DNA of 64,000 bases, from assembly GCF_900258045.1 (NCBI RefSeq), contig NZ_OGVD01000001.1:291001-355000 (forward strand), read 5' to 3'. The DNA is from Sphingorhabdus sp. EL138. GTDB taxonomy: Bacteria > Pseudomonadota > Alphaproteobacteria > Sphingomonadales > Sphingomonadaceae. The notes beneath the pieces are model-generated. The model was not told where the DNA came from. It saw nothing but the letters and a program-made list of their open reading frames with translations, and did not search any database. The position numbers were made by a program, and so were the translations under genes. Below are positions 8,902 to 19,159 of this stretch, one piece after another (within the stretch, counting starts at the first letter, position 1; each line of letters opens with the position of its first letter).

Positions 8902-9399
8902 GTGACTAATGTCCCGAAGATGGATGCAACCAGCAATCTTCCGTCTGATATCAAGCCGCATGAAGGTGAGTTTCGCGACCATCATCACTATTACGCCTGC
9001 CGGGTCTATTATGAAGACACCGACTTTTCCGGCATTGTCTATCACGCCAATTACCTGAAATTCATGGAACGCGCGCGCTCCGACATGCTGCATCAACTCG
9101 GCATGGACCAGCGTGCGGCGTTTGAAGCGGATGATGGCGCTTATGCTGTGGTGGATATGCACATTAAATATATTGCGCCGGCCAAATTTCAGGATAATCT
9201 GCTGGTCATCAGCCAGGTAAGCAAATTGCGCAAAGCCAGCGTGAATATCGAACAAATCATCATGCGCGGGGACGAAAAAATAGCGTCAGCCAGCGTTCAG
9301 GCAGCCTTCCTTACGCCCACCGGGCGACCACGGCGACAGCCGGAGGCATGGACGAACGCCTTTGCGTCTGTCATCGCCGATGATGAAGAACAAAATTAA
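8902..9399 (+). CDS. ybgC: Acyl-CoA thioesterase YbgC, tol-pal associated
   Basis: Hotdog-fold acyl-CoA thioesterase, about 165 residues. The YbgC signature YYEDTDFSGIVYHANYLKFMERAR holds the catalytic Asp and the tyrosines. It heads the ybgC-tolQ-tolR-tolA-tolB-pal cluster, as in most proteobacteria. The start is either GTG 8902 or ATG 8920, and neither has a strong ribosome-binding site. The link between the thioesterase and the Tol-Pal machine is thought to involve phospholipid metabolism. Confidence 0.9.
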   Translation: MTNVPKMDATSNLPSDIKPHEGEFRDHHHYYACRVYYEDTDFSGIVYHANYLKFMERARSDMLHQLGMDQRAAFEADDGAYAVVDMHIKYIAPAKFQDNLLVISQVSKLRKASVNIEQIIMRGDEKIASASVQAAFLTPTGRPRRQPEAWTNAFASVIADDEEQN

Positions 9400-9411
9400 G
9401 AGGAAATACCC

Positions 9412-10110
9412 TTGCTAGACAGCCTTTCGATCCACGCAGCATCCGGCGAATTTTCTCCTTTTGCCCTGTTTCTACAAGCGGATATCATCGTCAAGCTGGT
9501 GATGATCGGCCTGTTATTCGCGAGCGTCTGGACGTGGATGATCATTGTCAGCTTTGCGATGAAAATTGGTCAGGTCGGAAGAAAGTCGGACCGGTTCGAA
9601 AAATCCTTTTCCAAAGCCAATGATGTCGACAAATTTTATGATGACCATAGCAAATCCGGCCTGCCCATGGCCAAGGTGCTGGCGTCGGGCATGCGCGAAT
9701 GGCGGCGGTCGACGGCACGCGGACCGATTGACCGGGATGGCACGCGGCAGAGGCTGGCAACCGCGATGAATGCGACTATTGCGCATGAAGTGGACAAGCT
9801 TGCCGACCGGCTGAATTTTCTCGCCACCGTGGGCAGTGTCGCCCCCTTTGTCGGCCTGTTCGGGACGGTCTGGGGCATTATGCGCAGTTTTTCGGCCATT
9901 GCGGCAGAGCAGAATAGCTCGCTGGCCGTGGTCGCTCCGGGCATTGCCGAAGCGCTGTTTGCCACGGCCATCGGCTTGTTCGCGGCGATTCCAGCGGTTA
10001 TCGCCTATAACCGCTTCTCCCACCGGCTCAATAAGCTGGAAGCCCGCATGGGCCGCTTTGCCGACGGATTCCACGCGACGATGAGCCGCGAACTGGAACT
10101 GGGGGAATAA
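9412..10110 (+). CDS. tolQ: Tol-Pal system protein TolQ
   Basis: Inner-membrane proton-channel subunit, 232 residues, with three transmembrane segments: one near the N-terminus ([20 protein letters not shown]) and two after residue 135 ([40 protein letters not shown]). Start is TTG 9412 after GAGGAAA. TolQ with TolR uses the proton gradient to energise TolA, which keeps the outer membrane attached during cell division. Confidence 0.95.
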   Translation: MLDSLSIHAASGEFSPFALFLQADIIVKLVMIGLLFASVWTWMIIVSFAMKIGQVGRKSDRFEKSFSKANDVDKFYDDHSKSGLPMAKVLASGMREWRRSTARGPIDRDGTRQRLATAMNATIAHEVDKLADRLNFLATVGSVAPFVGLFGTVWGIMRSFSAIAAEQNSSLAVVAPGIAEALFATAIGLFAAIPAVIAYNRFSHRLNKLEARMGRFADGFHATMSRELELGE

Positions 10111-10113
10111 GCC

Positions 10114-10554
10114 ATGGGAATGGACCTTGCCCCCAGTAATGGCCGCCGCAATCGCGGCCGTGCACCCATGTCAGAGATTAACGTGACACCTTTTGTCGAC
10201 GTCATGCTGGTGCTGCTGATCATTTTCATGATCACGGCGCCTCTGCTCGTCACTGGCGTGCCAGTAAACCTGCCGGAAAGCCGCGCCAATGCACTGGACC
10301 AGGATCAGGAACCAGTGCAGATTTCCATAGATGAAGAAGGCCGGATATATCTGGGTGAGGAAGAAATGAGCCGAAATGCCTTGGCAACACGGCTAAGCGA
10401 AATTGCCGCAAACCAGAACGCGGAAGACCCCCGGCAGATCATGCTGCGCGGCGATGAAACGCTGGATTATGGCCTGATCATGGCGGTCATGGGAGAGCTC
10501 AACCGGGCCGGCCTGAACCGTGTGTCTTTAGTCACAACAGGTTCATCTGAGTGA
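10114..10554 (+). CDS. tolR: Tol-Pal system protein TolR (ExbD family)
   Basis: A 146-residue single-span inner-membrane protein. After a short cytoplasmic tail comes [20 protein letters not shown], whose Asp in FVDVM is the proton-carrying residue of ExbD/TolR. A periplasmic ExbD domain follows. It starts 3 bp after tolQ and works with it as the motor complex. Confidence 0.95.
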   Translation: MGMDLAPSNGRRNRGRAPMSEINVTPFVDVMLVLLIIFMITAPLLVTGVPVNLPESRANALDQDQEPVQISIDEEGRIYLGEEEMSRNALATRLSEIAANQNAEDPRQIMLRGDETLDYGLIMAVMGELNRAGLNRVSLVTTGSSE

Positions 10555-10575
10555 AATTAGAAATTAAAGGCTGTT

Positions 10576-11322
10576 ATGGAAAGAGCTGAAAAAATTGGCT
10601 TGGGCGTCGCGGCTGGCGGGCATATTGCCCTGTTCGGCCTATTGTCGCTCAGCCTGCTATCTCAGCCGGACGACGCCTATAAGTCAAAGCCCATAGAGGT
10701 CATGATTGCTGATGAAGTCGGCCTCGAAAGCGCGTCTCCCAATCCTGCTCTGGTCCCGCCCGCCACCAGCATAGCGCCCGAGCTCGGTGATCCTGAACCA
10801 GCTGAATTAAGCCAACCTGCTCCTGCAGAACTCGCGCCCGCGCCGGAGGTCAAACCGACGCCGCCGCGTGAAAAACCAGCTGCAAAACCCAAACCAGACC
10901 CTGCGCCCAAGAAAAAACCCCGGGGATCGCGCCTTGGCAAGGATTTCCTGAAAGGCGTTACCGATCAGTCATCTGTCAGCCGAAACCAGAATATCGCTGC
11001 GGAAAAAGCATCATCCAGCGCGGTTGCTTCATTGCAGCGGGAACTGCTCCGGCAGGTCAAACCCCATTGGAAACCTCCAACCGGCGCTGACGCCGAGAAA
11101 TTGCGCACAAAGGTCACCGCACGACTGGACCGCAGCGGCAATATTGTCGGCACGCCCTCGGCGACTACAACAGGCATAAACGCCAGCAACCGGTCTCAGG
11201 CCGCGATCCACAAGGAGCGTGCGATTGCCGCAGTAAAACTGGCGGCGCCCTTCAAGACATTTCCCGAGAAATATTATAATGAATGGCAGGTAATCGAGCC
11301 TGTCCTCTTCCTTGGCGTATAG
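10576..11322 (+). CDS. tolA: TolA-like energy transducer
   Basis: A 248-residue inner-membrane-anchored protein with an N-terminal membrane helix (IGLGVAAGGHIALFGLLSLSLL). A long Pro/Ala/Lys-rich linker follows, roughly residues 60-125, then a C-terminal domain resembling TolA/TonB. It bridges TolQR to TolB-Pal across the periplasm. The linker is proline-rich like TonB rather than the long alpha-helix of E. coli TolA. Position between tolR and tolB makes the call secure despite low sequence conservation. Confidence 0.9.
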   Translation: MERAEKIGLGVAAGGHIALFGLLSLSLLSQPDDAYKSKPIEVMIADEVGLESASPNPALVPPATSIAPELGDPEPAELSQPAPAELAPAPEVKPTPPREKPAAKPKPDPAPKKKPRGSRLGKDFLKGVTDQSSVSRNQNIAAEKASSSAVASLQRELLRQVKPHWKPPTGADAEKLRTKVTARLDRSGNIVGTPSATTTGINASNRSQAAIHKERAIAAVKLAAPFKTFPEKYYNEWQVIEPVLFLGV

Positions 11323-11341
11323 GCTCGGTAACTAGGAGAAT

Positions 11342-12685
11342 ATGATGGCTATAACGGCCCCAAAGCGTATCGAATCATGGCTTGTCGCCTTTACCTTGCT
11401 GATTGGCTTGGCGCTGCCTGCACAAGCGCAATTGACCGTCGATGTCGAAAATACCGCTGCGGATGAACTGACCATTGCCGTGCCGGGCCTGCCAACCCCC
11501 CGGAGTACCGAAACCCCGGCTGGCACCACCGCTGAACTGGGTAACAAGATCAGCGATGTGGTCGTCAGCAATCTGCGCTCCAGCGGCCTGTTCAAACCGC
11601 TTGGCCGCAATCGGGTACGCGGGATCAGTTTTGCCGAAGTGACATCGCCGCAATTTCCTTATTGGAATGGTACGAATGCCTCAGCGCTTATCCAGGGTTT
11701 TGTCCGCTCCAATGGCGATGGCAAGCTCACTGTAGGCTGTTATCTCTATGACGTGGCGCTCCAAACAGAACTCACCCGGACAGGCTTTGTGGTCGAGCCC
11801 GGTGACTGGCGGCGCGCGGCCCATAAATGCGCAGACAGCATCTATTCCCGCCTGACCGGTGAATCGCCATTTTTTGACAGCAGGATTGCCTATATTGCGG
11901 AGACCGGTCCCAAGGGTAACCGCCGCAAAAGACTGGCCATCATGGATAGTGACGGAGCCAATCACCGGTTCATCACCAATGGCCAGGCCACGGCCCTGAC
12001 ACCGCGCTTTTCGCCGGATTACTCCAAGATCGTTTATCTCAGCTTTCTTGATGGCAACCCGCGCATCTATGTCTATGAAATCGGGACTGGCCGGCAACAG
12101 CTGATTACCCAGAGTACCAACCCGACCTTTGCGCCGCGCTGGTCACCGGACGGGAAGTGGATACTCTATTCCATGGCGATTGCCGGGAATACCGATATCT
12201 ACAAAGTGTCCTCACAAGGCGGCGAACCCAAGCGTCTGACTTTCTCGCCCGGCATTGATATTGGCGGTAGCTTCTCCCCCGATGGCAGCCGGATCGTATT
12301 TGAAAGCGACCGTTCGGGCAGCCAGCAGCTATATGTCATGGGTGCCAATGGCGGCAATGAACGGCGGATCAGCTTTGGTGGCGGGCGCTATGCGACCCCC
12401 GAATGGAGCCCTCGCGGGGATTTGATCGCCTTTACCAGAATCGCCGGCAATTTCCGCGTCGGTGTGATGACACCCAGTGGCGGCGGACAGCGTCTGTTGA
12501 CCAACAGCTGGCAGGACGAGGCCCCGACATGGGCACCCAATGGCCGGATCATCCAGTTTTTCCGAACCTCGCGCGGCTCAGGCAAGACCGGCATATGGCA
12601 GGTTGACCTCACCGGCAGAAATGAACGGCAATTGCCCACACCGGTCGATGGTTCCGATCCGGCCTGGGGACCATTGCTGCCATAA
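11342..12685 (+). CDS. tolB: Tol-Pal system periplasmic protein TolB
   Basis: A 447-residue periplasmic beta-propeller protein. It has a signal peptide (IESWLVAFTLLIGLALPAQA), an N-terminal alpha/beta domain, and repeated blades of the form FSPDGSRIVFESDRSGSQQLY. It binds Pal and, through its N-terminus, TolA. The gene is directly followed by pal, as usual. Confidence 0.96.
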   Translation: MMAITAPKRIESWLVAFTLLIGLALPAQAQLTVDVENTAADELTIAVPGLPTPRSTETPAGTTAELGNKISDVVVSNLRSSGLFKPLGRNRVRGISFAEVTSPQFPYWNGTNASALIQGFVRSNGDGKLTVGCYLYDVALQTELTRTGFVVEPGDWRRAAHKCADSIYSRLTGESPFFDSRIAYIAETGPKGNRRKRLAIMDSDGANHRFITNGQATALTPRFSPDYSKIVYLSFLDGNPRIYVYEIGTGRQQLITQSTNPTFAPRWSPDGKWILYSMAIAGNTDIYKVSSQGGEPKRLTFSPGIDIGGSFSPDGSRIVFESDRSGSQQLYVMGANGGNERRISFGGGRYATPEWSPRGDLIAFTRIAGNFRVGVMTPSGGGQRLLTNSWQDEAPTWAPNGRIIQFFRTSRGSGKTGIWQVDLTGRNERQLPTPVDGSDPAWGPLLP

Positions 12686-12764
12686 AACAGGATTAAAAAG
12701 TAAGACAAGTTACTGAAAAACGATTATAACTGGCCCAAGGGCAAATAAGACTAGGAGCAGAAAT

Positions 12765-13271
12765 ATGATAAAATATGCAACCCCCCTCCTGATTACATCC
12801 AGCCTGATCGTCGCAGGTTGCGCCAAAAAACCACCGGAAGAATTGCCACCTGCTCCGGCTGGAACCAGTACCCCGACACCTCCGCCGCCATCTGGCCCAG
12901 GTTATGCGCCGGGCTCTCAGGGTGATTTCCTGGCGAATACGATGTCGGACCGCATTCTGTTTGATACGGATCGCTATAATGTCGACTCACAGGATCAGGT
13001 TGTCCTTCAAAGTCAGGCACAATGGCTGGCACAGCATCCCAATGCGCGGATTACAATTGAAGGTCATGCAGACGAACGCGGGACGCGGGATTATAACCTC
13101 GCCCTTGGCGAACGCCGCGCCAATGCAGCGAAAAACTATCTTGCTTCTCTCGGCGTCAGTCCGACCCGGATGACGACAGTCAGCTATGGCAAGGAACGCC
13201 CGGAAGCCCTGGGCTCAAACGAAGCCGCTTGGGCACAAAATCGCCGTGCGGTGAGCGTCGTCGTTCAATAA
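12765..13271 (+). CDS. pal: Peptidoglycan-associated lipoprotein Pal
   Basis: A 168-residue outer-membrane lipoprotein. The lipobox is LIVAGC, followed by a Pro/Thr-rich spacer and an OmpA-type peptidoglycan-binding domain ([25 protein letters not shown]). It binds diaminopimelate in peptidoglycan and TolB. It is the last gene of the tol cluster and is followed by an intrinsic terminator. I see no cpoB/ybgF after it. Confidence 0.97.
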   Translation: MIKYATPLLITSSLIVAGCAKKPPEELPPAPAGTSTPTPPPPSGPGYAPGSQGDFLANTMSDRILFDTDRYNVDSQDQVVLQSQAQWLAQHPNARITIEGHADERGTRDYNLALGERRANAAKNYLASLGVSPTRMTTVSYGKERPEALGSNEAAWAQNRRAVSVVVQ

Positions 13272-13289
13272 ACGTCTAATGTTTATATA

Positions 13290-13326
13290 AAAAAGGCCGC
13301 TAACCCGATGGGGCAGCGGCCTTTTT
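13290..13326 (+). terminator. Intrinsic terminator after pal
   Basis: Inverted repeat GGCCGCT (13295-13301) / AGCGGCC (13315-13321) flanked by A-run and T-run, so it can terminate from both sides. It ends the tol-pal transcript. It may also serve the minus-strand gene at 13345. Confidence 0.88.
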
Positions 13327-13344
13327 CATGTCTTGAGTAAATAC

Positions 13345-13641
13345 TTATTTCCGGGTGCCGGTCATCGCCATTTCACCGAAAGCACCAGCATTGACTGAAC
13401 CTGTCAGCGTGTCGCCGTCGATGGTCGCTGTGCCTTCCAGTTTCATCGGCATAGGTACGGTCATGTTCATAACCCAGGTCAGCGTATTGCCGTCAACCTT
13501 GCCATCTTCCAGTTCCATGGATCCCATGGCGCCTTCATTGGTGCCGGTGAACGTGTCGCCATTGGTGACGATCGTCACGACAGAGGCCTGGTCACCCATA
13601 GGGGATTTGGTTACGCAATCATATGAACCATCGATAGACAT
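13345..13641 (-). CDS. Small beta-rich conserved hypothetical protein
   Basis: A 98-residue protein with no signal peptide, preceded by AAAAGGAGAA. The sequence is a run of short strands with Thr/Gly turns (DGDTLTGSVNAGAFGEMAMTGTRK). The pattern GDTFTGT...GNTLTW...GDTLTGS repeats about every 30 residues, which suggests a small beta-barrel of stacked repeats. Similar proteins occur in sphingomonads without assigned function. It lies just downstream of the M16 peptidase gene on the same strand. Confidence 0.65.
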   Translation of the reverse strand: MSIDGSYDCVTKSPMGDQASVVTIVTNGDTFTGTNEGAMGSMELEDGKVDGNTLTWVMNMTVPMPMKLEGTATIDGDTLTGSVNAGAFGEMAMTGTRK

Positions 13642-13678
13642 ATTCTTCTCCTTTTAAATCAAAGCTCTGAATCAGCGA

Positions 13679-16597
13679 TCAGTCTTGGCCGACTGCCGAA
13701 TCATTTGAACTGCCTGCCTTACTAACATCGGTGTTACCAGCTTCATAGCCACGATATTCGATTGGCATGTTAAGGGCTTCCAGCTGGGTCTTGATCTTGT
13801 CCGCATCTCCAACAATCACCCAGGTAAACCTGTCGGGGTCAATTGCTCCAGCCATGGCTTTGTTGAGATCATCGGCGGTCAAGGCCCTGTAGCGATCTGC
13901 CACGGTTTCGGCATAGTTGGACGGGCGCTTGAACATGACATCGCCCTGCATTTGTCCGAGCACGCGTCTCGATTGCTCGAACTGTCCCGGCAACTGGCGG
14001 ACATTGCCATTGACTGTCCGTTCTAGCTCCGCCTGCGTGACACCATTGTCACCCAGGAAACTCTTAACCTGGCCCATGATAGCGGTAACGGCGGGTCCGG
14101 TCTGATTGGTCTGCACCGGCGCACGCATGATATAAGGTACGTCATGCTCACCGCGCAAAATGGTGTTGCGTGTGCCATAGCTCCAGCCCTTGGTCTCACG
14201 CAGGTCCATGTTGATCCGCGACAGGAAATTCCCGCCCAGAACTTCATTGGAGGCGTTCAGGGTAAGCAAATCATCAGTGCCCTTAAACGGCAGAACCTGA
14301 CCTGCAAGGATCATTGATTGCGGGCTATTGGCCCGGTGAATAACCACGATCTTGCCTTGGGCTTCCGGAATCGCGGCATCAAAATTTTTGGCCGGAGCAG
14401 CCTGCCCCTCGGCCTTCCACTGACCAAAACGCATTTCCAGCTTGTCGAGCAATGCCTGTTTCTCAATCTGCCCAACCGCAAATATCGTAGCATTTTCCGG
14501 ACGCATCCAGCCTTTGTGGAAACTCACCAGGTCATCCCGGCCGATCGCGGCGACAGATTGCTTCGTGCCATTGCCAGAAAGGCCGCGGCCATAAGGATGG
14601 GTGTCGCCGAACAGAAGCGGCGGCAAAGCATTGGTCGCGATGCTGCGCGGGTTGCTTTCTTCACGGTCGATGGCGGTAAGCTGCTGCACCCGTATGCGTT
14701 CGATATCGTCTGTTTTGAAAGCAGGGTTTTTGACAATGTCCGCCATCAGATCGAGTGACGCATCAAGATTGGGATTAACCGCGCTCAAACTGACATCCGT
14801 GCGGTCCCGCCCGCCGCCGACGCCGACATTGGCCCCCAGACGTTCCTGCTGCTCGGCAATCTGCACCGAAGTAAGGCTGGTCGTGCCTTCCTCCATCATC
14901 GCTGTGGTGAAGTTTTGCAGGCCAATCTTGTCAGCAGGATCAGCAGAAGCCCCGGCATCAAAAGACAGGGTCACACGGGTCATTGGAACCGCGTTGCGCT
15001 GAGCGAAATAGACTTTGATGCCGTTGGACAATGTCGCTGTTTCGACATCGGGGAAATCAACGTTCGGAATCTCTCCAACCGGAGGAAGCGAGGATCGATC
15101 AACTGGCTCGCGTACAGCATTCTCGCCACCGTCCTGCATGTAAAAGGCAGGAGCAGTTAGCGTTCCGGTTCGCGCGCCTTTACCGGACTCTACTTCCTGA
15201 TAGGCCTCCCGCTCGCCCGGCACCACACGGATACCGACCACCGGGCGGGTCAGCCATTTTTTCATTGCTGCCTTAACCGATTCCGGGGTTGCAGAGGCCA
15301 GTCGCTCCAGTTCCTTTTTATAATATTCCGGGTCATCAGAATAGAGTTCGCCCTGCGCCAGTGCCGTCGCTTTGCCGTTAAATCCGCCAACCTGCTCCAG
15401 CCCGGCAATACGGGCAGCGGCATCTCGCGTCGCAACCCGCTGCACTTCATCTGCCGTCGGTCCGTTCTCAATGAAATCGGCGATAATCTCGTCCAGCCGC
15501 TTCGCAACCATGTCTGCATCTTCACCGGGCTTCACATCGGCCTGAATATTAACGAGACTTCCGTGCACGAACGGGATCACAAAGGCCGATACTGCCACCG
15601 CGTTTTTCTCTTCCCGCACCATGATATTGTCGAGCCGCGAACTTGCCAGACCGCCCAGCACCGTCATGCCGACATCCAGCGGCGTGTAGTCGGGATCATT
15701 CAGACCCGGGACGATCCAGTTGCGATAGATACGTGTCGTCGCAACCTTGTCTTTCATCACATCGAAAACCGGTTCATCCAGGGTTGGCAATTCCGGGTTC
15801 AGCTCCGGAATCGGCTTACCCTTGGGAATAGCACCGAACCATTTTTCGACCAGCGGTTTCGCGGCCGCAGCATCAATGTCGCCGGCCAGCACCAGAATCG
15901 CATTATTCGGTCCATAATGATCAATAAACCATTGCTTCATATCGTCGAGAGAAGCAGCTTCAAGATCTTCCAGTGATCCAATGGTGCTATGTCCGTAAGG
16001 ATGGCCCTCTTCGGGAAACAGCAATTCTGTCTGCCGATAGCTGACGAGCCCATAAGGCTGGTTATCACCCTGACGCTTCTCGTTGGAAACCACGCCAATC
16101 TGATTGTCGAGCTTCTCTTGCGTCACCGCGCCCAACAAATGCCCCATCCGGTCGCTTTCAAGAAACAGTGCGACATCAAGGGCAGATTTGGGAACCGTCT
16201 GGAAATAGTTGGTCCGGTCCAGCCAGGTCGTCCCGTTCAAATCGGTCGCGCCAATTTGCCGCAGCGGCTCAAAATAGTCACCCGGTGCGTTTTCAGAACC
16301 GTTGAACATAATGTGTTCGAACAGGTGGGCGTAACCCGTTTTGCCCTTGGGTTCATTGGCAGAGCCAACGCCATACCAGATGGAGACCGCCACGATCGGT
16401 GCCTTGCGATCAGTGTGGACCAACACCTTCAAACCATTGTCGAGGGTAAATCGTTCATAGGGAATATTGACCGCATCAACCAGCTGGCCAACCGGCGCAG
16501 GCGCGGCGCTGCTATGGTTATCAGCATAGGCTGGAGCGGCAAAGCTCAGGGCAGTCGACGTGAGTGCAATCGCAACCGTACGGGAAAAGCGTGACAT
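13679..16597 (-). CDS. M16 family metallopeptidase (insulinase/pitrilysin-like), two-module
   Basis: A 972-residue periplasmic zinc peptidase. A signal peptide (MSRFSRTVAIALTSTALSFA...) precedes two M16 modules. The first carries the inverted zinc motif HLFEH near residue 91 and the downstream glutamate region NEKRQGDNQPYG. The second module lacks HxxEH and should be the non-catalytic partner half. Such fused proteins form a clamshell that digests short peptides. The C-terminus is a low-complexity polar tail. Confidence 0.92.
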   Translation of the reverse strand: MSRFSRTVAIALTSTALSFAAPAYADNHSSAAPAPVGQLVDAVNIPYERFTLDNGLKVLVHTDRKAPIVAVSIWYGVGSANEPKGKTGYAHLFEHIMFNGSENAPGDYFEPLRQIGATDLNGTTWLDRTNYFQTVPKSALDVALFLESDRMGHLLGAVTQEKLDNQIGVVSNEKRQGDNQPYGLVSYRQTELLFPEEGHPYGHSTIGSLEDLEAASLDDMKQWFIDHYGPNNAILVLAGDIDAAAAKPLVEKWFGAIPKGKPIPELNPELPTLDEPVFDVMKDKVATTRIYRNWIVPGLNDPDYTPLDVGMTVLGGLASSRLDNIMVREEKNAVAVSAFVIPFVHGSLVNIQADVKPGEDADMVAKRLDEIIADFIENGPTADEVQRVATRDAAARIAGLEQVGGFNGKATALAQGELYSDDPEYYKKELERLASATPESVKAAMKKWLTRPVVGIRVVPGEREAYQEVESGKGARTGTLTAPAFYMQDGGENAVREPVDRSSLPPVGEIPNVDFPDVETATLSNGIKVYFAQRNAVPMTRVTLSFDAGASADPADKIGLQNFTTAMMEEGTTSLTSVQIAEQQERLGANVGVGGGRDRTDVSLSAVNPNLDASLDLMADIVKNPAFKTDDIERIRVQQLTAIDREESNPRSIATNALPPLLFGDTHPYGRGLSGNGTKQSVAAIGRDDLVSFHKGWMRPENATIFAVGQIEKQALLDKLEMRFGQWKAEGQAAPAKNFDAAIPEAQGKIVVIHRANSPQSMILAGQVLPFKGTDDLLTLNASNEVLGGNFLSRINMDLRETKGWSYGTRNTILRGEHDVPYIMRAPVQTNQTGPAVTAIMGQVKSFLGDNGVTQAELERTVNGNVRQLPGQFEQSRRVLGQMQGDVMFKRPSNYAETVADRYRALTADDLNKAMAGAIDPDRFTWVIVGDADKIKTQLEALNMPIEYRGYEAGNTDVSKAGSSNDSAVGQD

Positions 16598-16726
16598 CCG
16601 GAAATCCTCTTCAAAATATTATATCATTGGAAACTACTATGGGCAGGCGGACTTGTCGCGCAAGTCCTGATCGATCTTCGACAAACGGCCGACCTCAATC
16701 GACCAACAACAACGCTCACTAATAGT

Positions 16727-17353
16727 CTATTTCTTTTTCCAGCCCCAGAACAGATGGCAAGGCAATATGTTCCAGACAGAATAGCCGTCGTCTATTCGGT
16801 CAAAATGAGGTGCCATGAAATCGCGCGCACGTTTGACGAATTGATAGACCAGAAAAGCCCCGCCCGGGCGCAGCGCAGCATGGGTTTCTTCTGCTATTTT
16901 GGGTCCCAACTGATTGGGCAAGGTAGAAAATGGCAGGCCGGACAAAATATAGTCCGCCTTGTCATGACCAAGATCGTTCAATATCTGCTGCACATCCGCT
17001 GCCGATCCGTGAATGGGATAGAAACGGCTGTCGCGAATGCTCTTGCCAAGATATTCGATAAAATCCGGATTAAGGTCGATGACAATCAACGTTGCATCCG
17101 GCTTCATGCGTTCCAGCACAGGCCGACAGAATGTACCAATGCCGGGCCCATATTCGACGAACACATCACATTCATTCCAATCAACCGGTTCCAGCATTTT
17201 TTTGACAGTTACGGCCGACGAGGGAATGATCGAGCCGACCATGACGGGATGCTTCAGGAAACCTTTGAAAAACACGCCCCATGCACCGAAAGTCCGGGCT
17301 GCACGCAGCTTGATTCGTCCCCATAATGGCGCTTTTGCAATGGTATTGGTCAA
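16727..17353 (-). CDS. SAM-dependent methyltransferase, phospholipid N-methyltransferase-like
   Basis: A 208-residue class I methyltransferase. Motif I is VFVEYGPGIGTF, followed by LIVIDLNPDFIEYL, and the N-terminal stretch HPVMVGSIIPSS resembles rhizobial PmtA-type phosphatidylethanolamine N-methyltransferases (COG3963). It has a basic, amphipathic start (LWGRIKLRAARTFGAW) suited to membrane contact. Whether it methylates phosphatidylethanolamine is inference. It could also be an rRNA dimethyladenosine-type relative. Confidence 0.75.
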   Translation of the reverse strand: MTNTIAKAPLWGRIKLRAARTFGAWGVFFKGFLKHPVMVGSIIPSSAVTVKKMLEPVDWNECDVFVEYGPGIGTFCRPVLERMKPDATLIVIDLNPDFIEYLGKSIRDSRFYPIHGSAADVQQILNDLGHDKADYILSGLPFSTLPNQLGPKIAEETHAALRPGGAFLVYQFVKRARDFMAPHFDRIDDGYSVWNILPCHLFWGWKKK

Positions 17354-17457
17354 TCAGACTCTCCTGCTATTATCCCGCTGTCTTATTAAGCCATAACAGT
17401 ATCGCATTCAAACATCTTCGCGCTTGTCCGGGGCGGGGAGAGGTTTAAAAGAGCAAT

Positions 17458-17805
17458 ATGAAACTGCATCCTCCTGATTGTATCGCTGTCATCTTCTGTG
17501 CCCAGCGCACCAAGGATGATGATGAAGCCTATGAAGCGGCCGCAAATGTCATGAGCAATCTCGCCGCGCAGCAATCCGGATATCTCGGACAGGACAACAG
17601 CCGATCGGAAGACGGCCTGGGAATCACGGTCAGCTATTGGGAAAGTGATGAGGCGGCCAGGGCCTGGCGCGATCATCCGGTTCACAGCGCGATCCGCGAA
17701 CAGGGTCGTGACAAATGGTACGAAAGCTACACGCTCCATGTCGCACGCATAGAACGCAGCTATGACTGGAATAAATCTGGGATTGGAAAAAATAGCGTGC
17801 CATAG
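17458..17805 (+). CDS. Antibiotic biosynthesis monooxygenase (ABM) domain protein
   Basis: A 115-residue ferredoxin-like ABM-fold protein, recognised by AVIFCAQRTKDDDEAYEAAA...QQSGYLGQDNSR and the typical YWESDEAARAWRDHPVH. Such proteins are small dimeric monooxygenases or haem-degrading enzymes; here the cofactor and substrate are unknown. The gene ends 7 bp before the MFS transporter start and is probably co-transcribed with it. Confidence 0.8.
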   Translation: MKLHPPDCIAVIFCAQRTKDDDEAYEAAANVMSNLAAQQSGYLGQDNSRSEDGLGITVSYWESDEAARAWRDHPVHSAIREQGRDKWYESYTLHVARIERSYDWNKSGIGKNSVP

Positions 17806-17812
17806 GGCATTC

Positions 17813-19159
17813 ATGGCTGATTCTCCCGCCCCGCCCGTTGCTGCCAAGAAGCACAAGACCATCGACAGCACCCGGATGACGGTGCTGTTCGCGGTGATGC
17901 TTGTTACGGCTTCGGGCAATACCGCCATGCAATCGATACTGCCGACTATCGGCACGCAGCTGCACATCCCTGATTTCTGGGTCAGCGCCGCGTTCAGCTG
18001 GTCTGCTTTATTGTGGGTTTATACCGCACCCAAATGGGCCCGGCTGTCGGATCATCGCGGGCGCAAGGCCTTGATGCGGCTGGGAATGATTGGTTTTACT
18101 TCGTCAATGGCATTGGCAGGACTGGCACTCTTCCTGGGATTGCTCGGTTGGTATAGCGCGCTGTGGACCTTCATCCTGTTCGCCATATTCCGAAGCCTTT
18201 ATGGTGGGCTGGGCTCGGCCGCACCACCGGCCGTTCAGGCCTATGTTGCTGCCCGAACCCCGCGCGAAGATCGCACCAAGGCACTGTCGCTCATTTCGTC
18301 GTCCTTTGGTCTGGGCACAATTGTCGGCCCAGCCATTGCCCCCTTGCTCATCCTTCCTTTGCTAGGACTATCGAGCCCCATGTTCGCTTTTGCATTTATC
18401 GGGATCCTGGTGATGGTCGCTCTCGCGCTCAAGCTGCCCAATGACGATCCCGGGTTTGAAGCCCGCGGTGTTGTGACGTCCGAGCCTTATAGCGCCGCGC
18501 CCTCAGCAGGCAGCCTGAAAGACGACGGCCATGATGACCAGCCCGTCGGCAAGCCAGCGCCAGACAGCATACCGCCGCGGCTTCGCTGGGGCGACAAACG
18601 CATCAAGCCATGGCTGATCACAGGCATCATGGGCGGCAATGCCCATGCGGTGATATTGGGCGTAATCGGCTTTCTGGTACTCGACCGGCTCGGCCTTAGA
18701 GACGATCCGAAAACAGCAATCGAGATGACCGGCATCGTGCTTATGTCGGGTGCGGCAGCAACCTTGCTCGCGCAATGGGGCCTGATCCCGCTCTTGCAAA
18801 TGGGGCCGCGATCATCCGTTTTGTGGGGCATGTTGCTCGCTGCTGTGGGCTGCCTGATCATCGGTGTATCGGGCGATCTTTACGGCATCATAATCGGCTT
18901 TGCAGTCAGCTCGCTGGGTTTTGGTCTATTCCGTCCCGGCTTTACCGCAGGCGCTTCACTGGCGGTCCAACGATCGGAACAGAACGGGGTTGCCGGCATT
19001 GTCGCGTCAGTAAACGGCATGGCGTTCATTGCGTCGCCGGCACTGGGCGTTTTGCTGTACACCTATATAAGCGCGCTGCCTTTCTGGATCGCAGTCACCA
19101 TGTGCCTGTTCATCTTTGGCTGGGGCTTCAAAACACTAAAGCTGGACGACGCCGCCTGA
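17813..19159 (+). CDS. MFS transporter
   Basis: A 448-residue major facilitator with 12 predicted membrane helices. The loop after helix 2 contains the motif A-like WARLSDHRGRKALMRLG, typical of drug/H+ antiporters. I prefer the ATG at 17813 (MADSPAPPVAAKKHK, preceded by AGGGCA) to one at 17762 inside the ABM gene. A long hydrophilic central loop of about 45 residues separates the two halves. Probably a drug or metabolite exporter; substrate unknown. Confidence 0.88.
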   Translation: MADSPAPPVAAKKHKTIDSTRMTVLFAVMLVTASGNTAMQSILPTIGTQLHIPDFWVSAAFSWSALLWVYTAPKWARLSDHRGRKALMRLGMIGFTSSMALAGLALFLGLLGWYSALWTFILFAIFRSLYGGLGSAAPPAVQAYVAARTPREDRTKALSLISSSFGLGTIVGPAIAPLLILPLLGLSSPMFAFAFIGILVMVALALKLPNDDPGFEARGVVTSEPYSAAPSAGSLKDDGHDDQPVGKPAPDSIPPRLRWGDKRIKPWLITGIMGGNAHAVILGVIGFLVLDRLGLRDDPKTAIEMTGIVLMSGAAATLLAQWGLIPLLQMGPRSSVLWGMLLAAVGCLIIGVSGDLYGIIIGFAVSSLGFGLFRPGFTAGASLAVQRSEQNGVAGIVASVNGMAFIASPALGVLLYTYISALPFWIAVTMCLFIFGWGFKTLKLDDAA